Shown in pieces: positions 8,514 through 18,082 of a stretch of DNA of 45,850 bases. Source of the DNA: Candidatus Magnetocorallium paracelense (lineage in GTDB: Bacteria > Nitrospirota > Thermodesulfovibrionia > Thermodesulfovibrionales > Magnetobacteriaceae); NCBI GenBank assembly GCA_029001845.1, contig JAREWP010000074.1, positions 1 to 45,850 on the forward strand. Reading direction: 5' to 3'. The notes below the pieces were generated by a model that did not search any database, was not told where the DNA came from, and saw nothing but the letters and a program-made list of their open reading frames with translations. Made by a program: the position numbers and the translations under genes. Position 1 is the first letter of the stretch, and the number at the start of each line of letters is the position of its first letter.

Positions 8514-9582
8514 TCAAATCATATTAATTGCTTATACGTTGGAGCAGGGGAAGGGAGGGATTGCCGGAATAGCAAGACTTGCAGCAAAGGCATTGGCTGA
8601 AGAACATCTGTTGGCCAAGATCATCGTTTTTAAGGGCGCCAATGATAAAGAGCAAAAACTTTTTAATGTTCCCGTTAAATACTGTAAAGGGAGGATATCT
8701 GAATTTCTCTTTAACTTTTATAGAGCTTCCTTGAATAATAAACATATTTTATTTGACGGTTGCCACACTGCGCAGTTAAACCTTTTCCGAATGAGAATAA
8801 GTTATAAAAGCGCCGTATTTCTACATGGTATCGAAATTTGGGAGCATAGTAAATGGAGATATCTGATATCGACCAGAAAAGCCGATTATCACATCTATAA
8901 TTCACATTACACAAAAAAACGCACTTCCCGGCTCCATAAAAACCTAAAGAATGCATTTTCCATTTGCTGGTTGGGAACGGAGAAAAACAGTGCAGGAAGT
9001 CAGATGAAACAAGAAGATAAGATTACGTCGCCTAAAGTCTTGATGGTGGGAAGAATCGACAGCAGAGAGAATTATAAAGGGCATAAAGAAACCATCGCTT
9101 GTTGGCCGAAGGTATTGCAAGCAGTCCCGGGTGCTACGCTGGAAATAGCAGGAGAGGGATCGGGGCTTGAATGTATGAAAGGTGTTGCCATAAAAACAGG
9201 AGTTGGTAATAGTGTTACGTTTCATGGTTTCGTATCGGACAGCCTGTTGGAAAGATTGTACTCAGAGTCCTTACTATTTGTAATGCCAAGCCGTGGAGAG
9301 GGTTTTGGAATCGTCTATATAGAAGCGATGCGACATGGTCTGCCGGTTATTGCTTCCTGTCATGATGCCGGTAATGAGATATCGAAACATGGAGAAACCG
9401 GATTTAATGTCGATTTGAATAATTCTGATGAACTTTCCGAACGTATTGTTCAATTACTATTGGATCATAATTTACGAAAGTCTATGAGCGAAAATAGTTT
9501 AAACAGATGGAAGAGTCATTTTACCTTTAGTAAATTTAAAGAGCGTTTTATTCCGGCTATTGAAAACTTTCTTAAACAATAA
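8494..9582 (+). CDS. Glycosyltransferase, GT4-like
   Basis: This is a second GT-B enzyme of about 362 residues. The N-terminal half has GKGGIAGIARLAAKAL, a glycine-rich acceptor loop, and the C-terminal half has VGRIDSRENYKGH and the donor-site pattern SRGEGFGIVYIEAMRHGLPV with the two glutamates seven residues apart. ATG 8494 was chosen; an in-frame TTG at 8482 is the alternative. Either start overlaps the preceding gene, which suggests translational coupling. A 49-base gap separates it from the amidotransferase gene. It probably adds a sugar to the same repeat unit as its neighbours; specificity cannot be deduced. Confidence 0.85.
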   Translation: MLPISDNQIILIAYTLEQGKGGIAGIARLAAKALAEEHLLAKIIVFKGANDKEQKLFNVPVKYCKGRISEFLFNFYRASLNNKHILFDGCHTAQLNLFRMRISYKSAVFLHGIEIWEHSKWRYLISTRKADYHIYNSHYTKKRTSRLHKNLKNAFSICWLGTEKNSAGSQMKQEDKITSPKVLMVGRIDSRENYKGHKETIACWPKVLQAVPGATLEIAGEGSGLECMKGVAIKTGVGNSVTFHGFVSDSLLERLYSESLLFVMPSRGEGFGIVYIEAMRHGLPVIASCHDAGNEISKHGETGFNVDLNNSDELSERIVQLLLDHNLRKSMSENSLNRWKSHFTFSKFKERFIPAIENFLKQ

Positions 9583-9631
9583 AAATATCAATGGATCTGC
9601 GATTCGGGTCTGTATCAACTGATTTTATTAA

Positions 9632-11488
9632 ATGTGTGGAATAACAGGTATCGTTGGTGACGGAGCCGGCAGCCATGTAAACTCCATTCAAAAGATTCTT
9701 GCCGCAATGGATCACAGAGGTCCGGATGGTAACGGGATATACAACTCCTCCCGCAATGATTGCATTATGGCAGGCAATCGTCTTGCCATATTGGATATCA
9801 GCAAAAGAGCATCTCAACCAATGCATAGCGAAGACGGCAGGTTCACCTTTGTCTATAACGGGGAGTGTTACAACTTTTTGGAATTACGGAACTCTTTGGA
9901 AAAGGAGGGTGTCGTTTTTTTATCGTCAGGCGATACGGAGGTTGTCTTTAAATGGTTGGTTCTTAAAGGAAAGGATGGACTGAAAGATATTAACGGAATG
10001 TTTTCTCTGGCCCTGTGGGACGATAAAAAGAAAACTCTTCTGCTGGCTCGAGATCATCTGGGGCAAAAACCTCTTTACTGGCTAAGATTCGACAATTTCT
10101 TTTTATTCGCTTCCGAAGTCAGAGCTCTTCTTGCTTCCGGTTTAATCGAGAGAAAAGCGGATAGGAGCTCTATTCAAAGTTTTCTGGCATACGGAACCAT
10201 TGCCTGGCCGAATACCATTATTGAAAATATAAGGCAATTGCCTCCAGGTGCTTTTTTTATTGTAACCGGGGATATGAATTTTAAAGAAAGCATATATCGG
10301 CCTGTGAATGAAAACAGGTCTGCACCTGAAAGCGGCGAATTGAGAAGTATTTTTTTAGAGACCGTAAAACGCCATCTTATAAGCGACGTACCTGTGGCTC
10401 TTTTTCTCTCCGGAGGTATCGATTCTTCATCATTAACAGCAGCCGTGAATATTCTGGATATGAATGAGTCCGTAACCAATGTGTCACTGACTTATCCGGA
10501 TGACCCCGAGTTTTCCGAACATAAGTACTCCGGAATGGTAAGCGATATGACCGGATGTAAATACATGGAATTTCCCGTTTCCGGGAATGAATTTGGTAAG
10601 CTCGTACCCAAGGCATTGGATGCATTGGATCAACCCTCCATGGACGGCGTCAATGTATGGTTAATATCCCATGCCGCCGGCCAATCAGGATTTAAAGTCG
10701 CCCTGTCAGGTCTGGGAGGCGATGAGTTATTCGGGGGATATCCGACCTTTTATGATATTCATTGGTTTATGAAATGGCGCAACCTGCTTCAACCGTTAAA
10801 GTCCATTAAGCCTTTATTTCTGCGCCATAATCCCCGATATCACAGAGTTGAAAAGTTTTTCGATTTACTGGAAAATCAAAGGGATATTTTAAAACTTTAC
10901 CTGATACGAAGAGAGGTGTTGTCCCTTGAATTGAGAAAGAGTGTTTATTCCGTTAATATGCATGATTCCACCACATTGCTTTCTGATGACACCCTCTCTT
11001 TTCTAAAGAGGCTTACTGAAGGACACACCGTTTTAAACGCCATCCGGTTGCTGGAACTCTATTTCTATATGAGTCAGGTTTTGCTAAAAGATGCAGATAT
11101 AATGGGAATGGCCCATTCCATTGAAATTCGAGCGCCCTTTCTGGACTCTGCATTTCTTGAACGTGCTCTGAGAGTCGATATACCTCTGAGAAGCAACCCC
11201 TTAAAGAGCGCCTGGACCGGAGAAATCGGAGATTGGTTGCCAAAGGAAATTGTAAGAAGGAAAAAGCAGGGATTCCAGTTGCCTCTTGCCGGTTATTTGA
11301 AGGGTGAGTTATACCATTTGGTCGAAGAAAACCTTTATTATCTTTTCGAAAATTATTCCTGCTTTAACAGAAGGGAAATAGTAACATTATGGCAACGATT
11401 TCTGATTAATCCAAAAAAGAGAGGTTGGAACCGAATCTGGGCTCTCTTTGTTTTAGGCTATTATTTGAGAAAACACAATTTACGATAA
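9632..11488 (+). CDS. asnB: Asparagine synthase (glutamine-hydrolysing), AsnB-type amidotransferase
   Basis: The protein starts MCGITGIVG, so after removal of Met1 the Cys2 nucleophile of the class II glutaminase domain is exposed. RGPDGNG and the NGECYNF segment complete that domain. The synthetase half has the ATP-pyrophosphatase loop LSGGIDSS at 259-266 and the SGLGGDELFGGY motif near 358-369. At 618 residues it is the usual length of the AsnB group found in surface-polysaccharide clusters. Such copies may amidate a sugar carboxylate (for example a uronic acid) rather than aspartate; that role is inferred from context. Ribosome-binding signals are weak. All key catalytic residues I can identify are present. 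Confidence 0.9.
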   Translation: MCGITGIVGDGAGSHVNSIQKILAAMDHRGPDGNGIYNSSRNDCIMAGNRLAILDISKRASQPMHSEDGRFTFVYNGECYNFLELRNSLEKEGVVFLSSGDTEVVFKWLVLKGKDGLKDINGMFSLALWDDKKKTLLLARDHLGQKPLYWLRFDNFFLFASEVRALLASGLIERKADRSSIQSFLAYGTIAWPNTIIENIRQLPPGAFFIVTGDMNFKESIYRPVNENRSAPESGELRSIFLETVKRHLISDVPVALFLSGGIDSSSLTAAVNILDMNESVTNVSLTYPDDPEFSEHKYSGMVSDMTGCKYMEFPVSGNEFGKLVPKALDALDQPSMDGVNVWLISHAAGQSGFKVALSGLGGDELFGGYPTFYDIHWFMKWRNLLQPLKSIKPLFLRHNPRYHRVEKFFDLLENQRDILKLYLIRREVLSLELRKSVYSVNMHDSTTLLSDDTLSFLKRLTEGHTVLNAIRLLELYFYMSQVLLKDADIMGMAHSIEIRAPFLDSAFLERALRVDIPLRSNPLKSAWTGEIGDWLPKEIVRRKKQGFQLPLAGYLKGELYHLVEENLYYLFENYSCFNRREIVTLWQRFLINPKKRGWNRIWALFVLGYYLRKHNLR

Positions 11489-11536
11489 TTCCGCCTGAAT
11501 CGTTATCTGTTTATTAAGCCCCTAAGTAAGATACGT

Positions 11537-13261
11537 ATGAATATATTGGGAATAAATGCATTTCATGCAGATTCTTCTGCAGCTCTGCTTCAAAACGGTA
11601 TATTAACGGCTGCTGTGGAGGAAGAGAGATTCGTAAGAAAGAAGCATTGGGCCGGTTTTCCTGAGAATGCCATTGTCTTTTGTCTGAAAAAAGGAAAACT
11701 TGCACCTGAAGAGATAGATCATGTCGCCATATCTTTTAATCCACAGGCCAATTTTTTTAGAAAATTTCTATACGCAATAACTCACAGACCTTCTGTCTCC
11801 TGGATAAGGAACAGGTTAATGAGGCAGGCAGAGGGATTTAATATAAAAAAAAGACTTTCCATCCTCCTGTCCTTTTCTCAAAGAAATTTTAAGCCTCCTA
11901 TCCACTACATAGAACATCATAATGCTCATATAGCAGGCGGTTTTTTTTTATCTCCCTTTAAAAATTCCGCCATACTATCTGTCGATGGAATGGGAGATTT
12001 TGTCAGCACCGTATCCGCGTACGGGGACATAAAAGATTTTAAAAGATTATCAACGATCTTTTTCCCTCATTCGCTCGGGTATTTATATAATGCCATCACA
12101 CTTTATCTCGGATTCCCCAATTATGGAGACGAATATAAAGTGATGGCGCTTGCATCGATGGGCAAGCCTGTCTATATGAATGAATTCAGAGATATAATCA
12201 TTTGCAGAGAGGGCGCCTTCCGATTGAATTTAAAATTTTTTAGTCATCATCTGAAAGGTATAAGAATGAAATGGGATCACTCTATTCCGGAAGTAAAGCC
12301 TTATCACAGCGAGGAATTGGAGAGATTGCTGGGGCCTGTGAGGAAACCTGACGATCCATTGAATCAGCAGCACTACAACATTGCAGCCTCTTTACAAAAA
12401 GCAACGGAAGAGACTGTTTTTTATTTATTGGAAGCTCTTTATAAAAAATGCTCCTGTAACTCATTGGTTGTAACGGGAGGAGTTGCTTTAAATTCGGTTT
12501 TAAACGGAAAAATCACTAACCAAACGCCTTTCAAAGAACTATTCATTTCGCCCGGACCGGGAGATAACGGACTCGCTTACGGAGCTGCTTATTACGTTTG
12601 GCATAAGATTCTTAAAAAAACGGAACGTTATCCAATCAACCATGCATATTGGGGGAATGAGTACTCTGAAGACGATTTCCTGGAAGAAATAGGAAAGTTC
12701 AAAATAACTAAATATAAGTATTACAATGATCATGATTTGCCGCTTACTGTTGCAACGGATATAAGTAACGGGGCGATCATCGGATGGTTTCAGGGAAGGG
12801 AAGAATTCGGACCGCGAGCCCTTGGCAATCGTTCTTTGCTGGCGGACCCCCGGAGGGCGGATATTAGAGGATTGATAAATACCAAAATTAAGGGGCGTGA
12901 GAGTTTCAGACCTTTTGCTCCGGCTATTCTTGAAGAATATACAGATGAATATTTCGATTTTCCCGTTCATTCGCCATTTATGGAAAAAGTACTTCCCGTT
13001 ACAGAATCTGCGATTAACAAAATCCCCGGAGTGATTCACAGCGATCATACAGCCCGCCCTCAAACCGTATCTAAATCCGTCAATCTTCCTTTTTGGAAAT
13101 TAATCGATACATTCAGAGTCATTACAGGCGTGCCGTTACTGTTAAATACGTCATTAAATGAAAACGAACCCATCGTACACTCTCCATTTGACGCCATTCA
13201 GTTTTTTTTGAGGACCGAAATGGATGGCCTGGTTTTGGGGAATTATTATTTAAAAAAATAA
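11537..13261 (+). CDS. Carbamoyltransferase, NodU/CmcH/TobZ family
   Basis: The N-terminal YrdC/Kae1-like half starts MNILGINAFHADSSAALLQNG-like (18 residues seen as MNILGINAFHADSSAALL) and contains HHNAHIAGGF near residue 126, the metal-binding histidines. VVTGGVALNSVLNGK near 311 and EEFGPRALGNRSLLADPR near 420 are hallmark blocks, followed by ESFRPFAPAIL. These enzymes transfer a carbamoyl group from carbamoyl phosphate, by way of carbamoyl-AMP, to a hydroxyl of a sugar or antibiotic. The 574-residue length is standard. Its stop and the next start overlap as TAATG. In this cluster it most likely O-carbamoylates a sugar of the exported glycan. Confidence 0.9.
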   Translation: MNILGINAFHADSSAALLQNGILTAAVEEERFVRKKHWAGFPENAIVFCLKKGKLAPEEIDHVAISFNPQANFFRKFLYAITHRPSVSWIRNRLMRQAEGFNIKKRLSILLSFSQRNFKPPIHYIEHHNAHIAGGFFLSPFKNSAILSVDGMGDFVSTVSAYGDIKDFKRLSTIFFPHSLGYLYNAITLYLGFPNYGDEYKVMALASMGKPVYMNEFRDIIICREGAFRLNLKFFSHHLKGIRMKWDHSIPEVKPYHSEELERLLGPVRKPDDPLNQQHYNIAASLQKATEETVFYLLEALYKKCSCNSLVVTGGVALNSVLNGKITNQTPFKELFISPGPGDNGLAYGAAYYVWHKILKKTERYPINHAYWGNEYSEDDFLEEIGKFKITKYKYYNDHDLPLTVATDISNGAIIGWFQGREEFGPRALGNRSLLADPRRADIRGLINTKIKGRESFRPFAPAILEEYTDEYFDFPVHSPFMEKVLPVTESAINKIPGVIHSDHTARPQTVSKSVNLPFWKLIDTFRVITGVPLLLNTSLNENEPIVHSPFDAIQFFLRTEMDGLVLGNYYLKK

Positions 13262-14487
13262 TGAAAATTATTTTCATTAATCAATATTATTGGCCTGATG
13301 AATCGGGTACGGCGCAAATACTGACTGATTTGGCGGAGTCACTGGCAGGGAAGGGCGCGAAGATCGAGATTTTTACAAGCAAGTATAGTTATGTGAACAG
13401 GAGATACCGTTTTATAAAAAAAGAGGAGCGTAACAAAGTAAGGATTTATAGACTTTTCTCTACTCGTTTAAAGCATTTCGGTATTATAGGGCGCTTAATT
13501 GACGGCGTTGTTTTCTCCATTATGTCCTTATTGAGGCTTTTGGTAAGAGCCAACGACAGTTATATTCTTGTGCCAATGATGGATCCTCCTATGTTAGGAA
13601 TTGTTTTTGATTTGTTGAAACTTAAAAAAAGAATTCCAATAATCTATTGGTGTCAGGATATTTATCCTGAAATTTTTTTGGCCTCTGTGAAACACCAAAA
13701 AACTCCTTGGATAGAGAATCTTTTGATAAAGGCTCGCAATCATGTATGGAATCAATCGAATGCAGTTGTCGTGTTAAGCACGGATATGAAAAAGTATTTT
13801 AAAGAAAAGTGTAAAATGGATTGTAACGTAGTTGAAATATCCAATTGGGCTGATGGACGAAGAGTTTATTCTGTAGAAGAAGAGATGAATCCTTTAAAGA
13901 ATGCCTGGGAAATTGACGATGAGTTCATCGTCGGTTATTCCGGTAATCTTGGCAGGGTTCACGATTATAAGACAATTTTAGAAGCGGCTGAGATTCTAAG
14001 CGGTCACCTGGGAATACGTTTTTTACTTTCAGGAAACGGCTGGGGCATGCAGAGATTTAAGCGGGAAATCCCTCAAAATTTAAAGAGATTGTTTATTTTT
14101 AAATCTTATCAACCCCGCGATGAACTTAAAAATGTATTATCTCTGTCTCATATACATTGGGTTTCATTAAAACCGGAGTTTAATGACTTTTTGTTTCCCA
14201 GTAAATTTTACAGTATCATTGCAGTTGGCAGACCTGTCTTACTTATAGGAGACGATAAAACAGAAATTGCAAGAATCGTTGCGGAGAATGAAATAGGTTT
14301 TGTCATCTCAAATGGTGATTATAAGATGCTTGGTGAAAAAATATTGTTTTTAAAAAAATACCGGGATATAAGAATTGAGATGGGAAAAAGGGCGCGTACA
14401 TTATTTGAAAAAAAATATGATTTATCTGTAGCGCTGCACCATTGGGAAGAGTTGCTGGACGATTTGCACTCGGATAACTTTGGGTGA
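13261..14487 (+). CDS. Glycosyltransferase, GT4 WbuB-like
   Basis: The start MKIIFINQYYWPDESGTAQI followed by LTDLAESLAGKG is the signature N-terminus of WbuB-like N-acetylamino-sugar transferases. IPIIYWCQDIYPE near residue 123-135, VGYSGNLGRVHDYKTI near 221-236 and the ALKPEFNDFLFPSK-like block (here SLKPEFNDFLFPSK) support the assignment. Members often add an N-acetylated fucosamine-type sugar in O-antigen pathways. Its ATG overlaps the carbamoyltransferase stop by one base (TAATG), a sign of coupled translation. It is the last gene of the plus-strand polysaccharide run; the next bases hold ATPase remnants. Confidence 0.85.
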   Translation: MKIIFINQYYWPDESGTAQILTDLAESLAGKGAKIEIFTSKYSYVNRRYRFIKKEERNKVRIYRLFSTRLKHFGIIGRLIDGVVFSIMSLLRLLVRANDSYILVPMMDPPMLGIVFDLLKLKKRIPIIYWCQDIYPEIFLASVKHQKTPWIENLLIKARNHVWNQSNAVVVLSTDMKKYFKEKCKMDCNVVEISNWADGRRVYSVEEEMNPLKNAWEIDDEFIVGYSGNLGRVHDYKTILEAAEILSGHLGIRFLLSGNGWGMQRFKREIPQNLKRLFIFKSYQPRDELKNVLSLSHIHWVSLKPEFNDFLFPSKFYSIIAVGRPVLLIGDDKTEIARIVAENEIGFVISNGDYKMLGEKILFLKKYRDIRIEMGKRARTLFEKKYDLSVALHHWEELLDDLHSDNFG

Positions 14488-14570
14488 ATAAAGGGGGGGA
14501 CAACCGGTATTAGAGTGAGATCGGATAGACTTTTATGTCAGCATATAAAATTACTTATCACTGTCATTAA

Positions 14571-15116
14571 TTTCAGCTTGAGGTTTTACAGTTAGGAGCT
14601 TTTCGCAGGAATGAAGCTATAAGAGACTTAATACTACTGCTGATGGAAAGGGTCGGATCTAAGCTTGACATACAAAGGCTCTCAAAAGAGACAGGCTTAT
14701 CCAGACCTACTCTGAGTAACTATATCGCCTTTCTTGAGGGAACTTTTTTTATTGCAACGATTAAACCTTTTAGCGTAGGAAGGGGCACGGAGATAAGAAA
14801 GGCCCCCAAACTCTATTTCTGTGACAGCGGTCTCGCTAATCATTTTTCTAAACTCAATGGAAGTGTGATTTTCGAAAACTCCGTTTTCCAAAACCTGAGG
14901 CTTAAGGGCGCCTTGAATTATTATCAAAGAAAAAATGGCAGAGAGATCGATTTTATTTTAGATAAAAGTGAAGCCTATGAGGTTAAAGTCAGGCCAACGG
15001 AAGGGGATTTGAGAAAATTAACGACACTGGGAGAGGATTTATCGCTGAATAGTGTCAGAATCGTATCGAAAGATTATACTGAACTGAAAAATGCAATATA
15101 CGGATTTCTTTTATGA
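14571..15116 (+). pseudogene. C-terminal remnant of an AAA_14/DUF4143 ATPase
   Basis: The open frame runs from 14571 (just after a TAA) to 15116; the first ATG is at 14643. It contains only the C-terminal DUF4143 part: a winged-helix-like segment (IQRLSKETGLSRPTLSNYI), the APKLYFCDSGLANH block near the middle, and the nuclease-like REIDFILDK with EVKV, where E and K resemble a PD-(D/E)XK core. The N-terminal Walker A and B ATPase domain that normally precedes it (about 200 residues) is missing, and no start with a ribosome-binding site is seen. I call it a decayed gene. Intact relatives are ATPases of unknown role carried in variable chromosome regions. Confidence 0.75.
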
Positions 15117-15249
15117 TTTAATTCATTGACAAGACAAACCTTCAGAACACCTGACTCCAAACTTCTAATTCTACTTTGTCACATTAATCAAAAAACAACG
15201 TTTATCAATATAAGGACAGGCGTCCCGCCTCTCCTCCGATCTGTAATTG

Positions 15250-15808
15250 CTAAAATTGTCTGTTTGAGGTGATTAACTGATTCGAGAAATTGTCATATTC
15301 ATCTATAACGATGTACAGTTTAGGCAGGTTAAAGTCATTAATCATCATCATTATATCATTAAGGTTTAGAGGGGCGTCTTTTTCCAAGTCGATCTCAATC
15401 TTATCAATAAAGTATTTACTGTATCTTCTGGTTATGCTTCTAAGGCCCAAGTTGCATATATAATTAAATCGATATCTTATATCCTCTAATACTCTCCGAC
15501 GGATCGATAACGGAAAAATCCAGCGACAGCACTATATAGCTGTTATGTCCCTGTGTCGGATTTTTCCCTATGTTGGTTTGGCCAAAGAGTTCTTCAAAAC
15601 TCTCTGTTTCATTAATATCATAGTAATATAAGAGGGTAGTGCACATAAGGGATTTCCCGAATCTTCTGGGTCTCAGAAAGATGGGACTCCTGTATGCTTC
15701 CAAAGACGGATATATTCCGTTTTGTCCACATAATAACCGTTTTTCTTTAATCAGATTTTTATAATTGGCTTCGCCGCATATGACTCGTCTCTTTGTTTTA
15801 CGATTCAT
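15250..15808 (-). pseudogene. Truncated and frameshifted AAA-ATPase-like gene (PF09820 type)
   Basis: The N-terminus (from 15808) reads RRVICGEANYKNLIKEK, followed by FLRPRRFGKSL, the Walker A-like motif of the AAA-ATPase-like family usually paired with a DUF1703 nuclease domain. The frame closes after IRGYKISI near 15464. A second frame at 15250-15450 continues the family sequence (YFIDKIEIDLEKD, then KLYIVIDEYDNFSNQLI, the Walker B region) and stops soon after. So there is at least one frameshift near 15460 and a loss of everything after the Walker B segment; intact proteins are about 500 residues or more. It lies tail to tail with the DUF4143 remnant. Confidence 0.8.
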
Positions 15809-15969
15809 TTAATTCTCCTGAATAAGTCATGATTTATTAATATATGTCTATCTTAAGTCAAGTTTATCTGTTTATAGCCAGCGAGAATCGCTGCTATTAT
15901 ACTTTACTTGTTGCTCTCTTTTCCCGAGTCAGTGTAAACTATCTCTGCAATAATTTTTAAAATCCTCTG

Positions 15970-16692
15970 GTGAGTGTCTTGGGCAACAAAATTTTTTGTT
16001 TTATCTGTACCATTGCCCTTTTGCAGGGTATATTTTTAACGGATGCAGGTTCTGTGACGATAGAAGATGTAATTAAAGAAAAAGGAGAGCGACGACGCCC
16101 GCTTCTCTCGTCTCTTTTTAAACAAAGGATATCTTTCTACCCTCCGAAAAGACTTACTCTGATAGCAATCAAAGAAACAAAACGCCTTGAATTGTGGAGC
16201 CCCGACAACAGTGGGGAATGGCGTTTTATTATAGATTATCCCATATACGGACTTAGCGGCGGAATCGGGCCAAAACTTAAACAAGGTGACCTTCAGACAC
16301 CTGAAGGTATATACAATGTTGTGGAATTAAACCCGAACAGCTCATTTCATCTCTCAATGAAACTGAACTACCCTAATGAATTCGATGTCGAGATGGCCCG
16401 ACTGGACGGCAGGGAAGACCTTGGAGGCGATATTTACATACACGGTGATACGCAATCGAAGGGATGTCTGGCAATAGGTGATTTGTCGATCGAAGAACTC
16501 TTTATTCTTATTTATGATGTACGTCCCGATCACGTAGAAGTGCTTATAACTCCCCTTGATTTCAGAATTGCCTCTCACCTTACAAAAGAGCTCGATGTGT
16601 TGCCGCTCTGGACAGCTAAACTTTATAAAAAATTAACTGAAGAGCTGAATATATACAGACAGAATCCGTTCCGTCTCGGTAAACTGAAATAA
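15970..16692 (+). CDS. L,D-transpeptidase (YkuD domain, YafK-like)
   Basis: A hydrophobic signal segment (about residues 8-24) directs export. The YkuD catalytic motif appears as YIHGDTQSKGCLAIGD, with His158 and the nucleophile Cys166 in the expected H-G-x5-G-C spacing. KQGDLQTPEGIYNV upstream is the usual substrate-site block (G-D-x-x-T-P-x-G). These enzymes form 3-3 cross-links in peptidoglycan or attach lipoproteins to it. At 240 residues, without LysM or peptidoglycan-binding repeats, it is closest to the YafK/ErfK branch. The start used is GTG 15970. It ends 92 bases before the next gene, a binding protein, and may be cotranscribed with it. Confidence 0.85.
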   Translation: MSVLGNKIFCFICTIALLQGIFLTDAGSVTIEDVIKEKGERRRPLLSSLFKQRISFYPPKRLTLIAIKETKRLELWSPDNSGEWRFIIDYPIYGLSGGIGPKLKQGDLQTPEGIYNVVELNPNSSFHLSMKLNYPNEFDVEMARLDGREDLGGDIYIHGDTQSKGCLAIGDLSIEELFILIYDVRPDHVEVLITPLDFRIASHLTKELDVLPLWTAKLYKKLTEELNIYRQNPFRLGKLK

Positions 16693-16784
16693 ATCCCGTG
16701 CGTTTTCCCTCCTCCTTTCTTCCATATTACATACATTTTATGTTACCTTATACATTCATCTTTTTAAACACCGGACTCAAGTTA

Positions 16785-17732
16785 ATGTCCTATAGAAATA
16801 TTCTTACACTTTTTTTCACTTTAACGATTATACTCTCTTTCAGTTCCTCTGTATACGCTGAAAAGATACTTATAATTCAAACCATACCGACAATGCCTTA
16901 CAAGAGGGCGCTTAAGGGGTTCAGGGAAAGCTGCAACTGTAATATTTTAAAAAAGGTTTTCCAGGTAAGAGCACATAAGAATCTGCAAAAGGATATTTAC
17001 GAGCAGAAGCCGGACAGGCTTGTTGTGATGGGAACACCGGCTGTGCAAATGGTTAGCAATGCAATCGACGATCTGCCCATCCTGGCTATGATGGCGGATG
17101 ATCTCGCCCCTGAAATTACCGCTCGCAGCAACATAGACCATGTTGTCGTCAATCTTCCTCCGGAAAAACAGGTTCTTGCTTTTCTCGAAGTAATTCCCGG
17201 TCTTCGTAAAATAGGCATACTATACACTGAAAAAGATTCCGGTCACATTGTCAGAAGTGCTCAACGTGCGCTTACAACGAAAGAAACCCGTCTTATCCCG
17301 AAAGTGCTGGCCAACGCCAATGAGCTCCCTTTAAAGATCAGGGACATCAGAGAAGAAATAGACGGACTTTGGGTCACTCCCGATTCGGCAAGCAAGGAGC
17401 CTTTGCTTGTGAAGCATATAATTCTCCATTCCATGCACTTTCACTTTCCTATCCTCAGTACCGGCTGGTTATACGCCGAAATAGGAGCAGCCGTTTCAGT
17501 AGATTTAGACCCTTATTATATTTCAGAGGAGGTCTCTTATATATTAAACGAAAAGCTTTTATCTGCAAAGAAAAAAGGCATCGAAAAAGAGGTGCCCCGC
17601 TCCTTTGTAATAGACGCCAAAAGGGCAAGAATATTTATAAATCAGACTGTAGTAAAAAACATCAATCTTAAAATCGCCGAAAAATACAAAGGCGCCAAAT
17701 ACTCCTCCCTCGATATCCGCAACCTGAAGTAA
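16785..17732 (+). CDS. ABC transporter substrate-binding protein-like periplasmic protein (PF04392 type)
   Basis: Starting at ATG 16785, residues 1-25 form a signal peptide ending near SSVYAEK. The mature part has two Rossmann-like lobes: QKPDRLVVMGTPAVQ, then PEKQVLAFLEVIPGLRKIGI and a second lobe with IDGLWVTPDSAS. This resembles the family of putative ABC substrate-binding proteins (PF04392, TrpX-like), whose members bind small ligands and are often found without transporter genes. An upstream in-frame GTG at 16698 would add 29 residues but would bury the signal peptide, so I prefer ATG 16785. No permease or ATPase gene is adjacent. Ligand unknown. Confidence 0.7.
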   Translation: MSYRNILTLFFTLTIILSFSSSVYAEKILIIQTIPTMPYKRALKGFRESCNCNILKKVFQVRAHKNLQKDIYEQKPDRLVVMGTPAVQMVSNAIDDLPILAMMADDLAPEITARSNIDHVVVNLPPEKQVLAFLEVIPGLRKIGILYTEKDSGHIVRSAQRALTTKETRLIPKVLANANELPLKIRDIREEIDGLWVTPDSASKEPLLVKHIILHSMHFHFPILSTGWLYAEIGAAVSVDLDPYYISEEVSYILNEKLLSAKKKGIEKEVPRSFVIDAKRARIFINQTVVKNINLKIAEKYKGAKYSSLDIRNLK

Positions 17733-17905
17733 CGATATCTCATAAGGCGCTTTGCTTAATCCCCGGAATTTTCCCAGCCTTCCACCCACTCATTCAAACC
17801 AGAAAACAGAATATTTCACCACAACTTTAGACAAACCTGCAAAACCATCTTATTGAAACAATGTTACCCTGACTCTTGGCAGAGAGGTTTTTGTTATTAT
17901 ATACC

Positions 17906-18039
17906 CAATGTCATTAACTTAAGGAGCAAAGCACCTTCCGCCTTAATCGGCTAAACTCGAAGGCTCCGCTTCTCTCCGCCTTCTCAGACATGACCCGCTT
18001 CTGTCGGAAGCAACTTTACCCCTTAAGTTAATGGTATTG
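17906..18039. mobile_element. Repeat family A (IS4-like MITE), complete copy with target duplication
   Basis: The element is 134 bp. Its ends read CAATGTCATTAACTTAAGG on the left and, on the complementary strand of the right end, CAATACCATTAACTTAAGG. It is flanked by ATTATATACC at 17896-17905 and 18040-18049; the match extends two more bases (CA), so the duplication is 10-12 bp. The interior is also palindromic (GCACCTTCCG versus CGGAAG arms). It carries no open frame. Confidence 0.85.
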
Positions 18040-18082
18040 ATTATATACCCATATTATTATAATCAGAATAATTAATTAATCT

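Noticed and set aside
12539-13063. 174-codon minus-strand frame inside the carbamoyltransferase gene
   Set aside because: It is a shadow of a well-supported gene on the other strand, with no family features.
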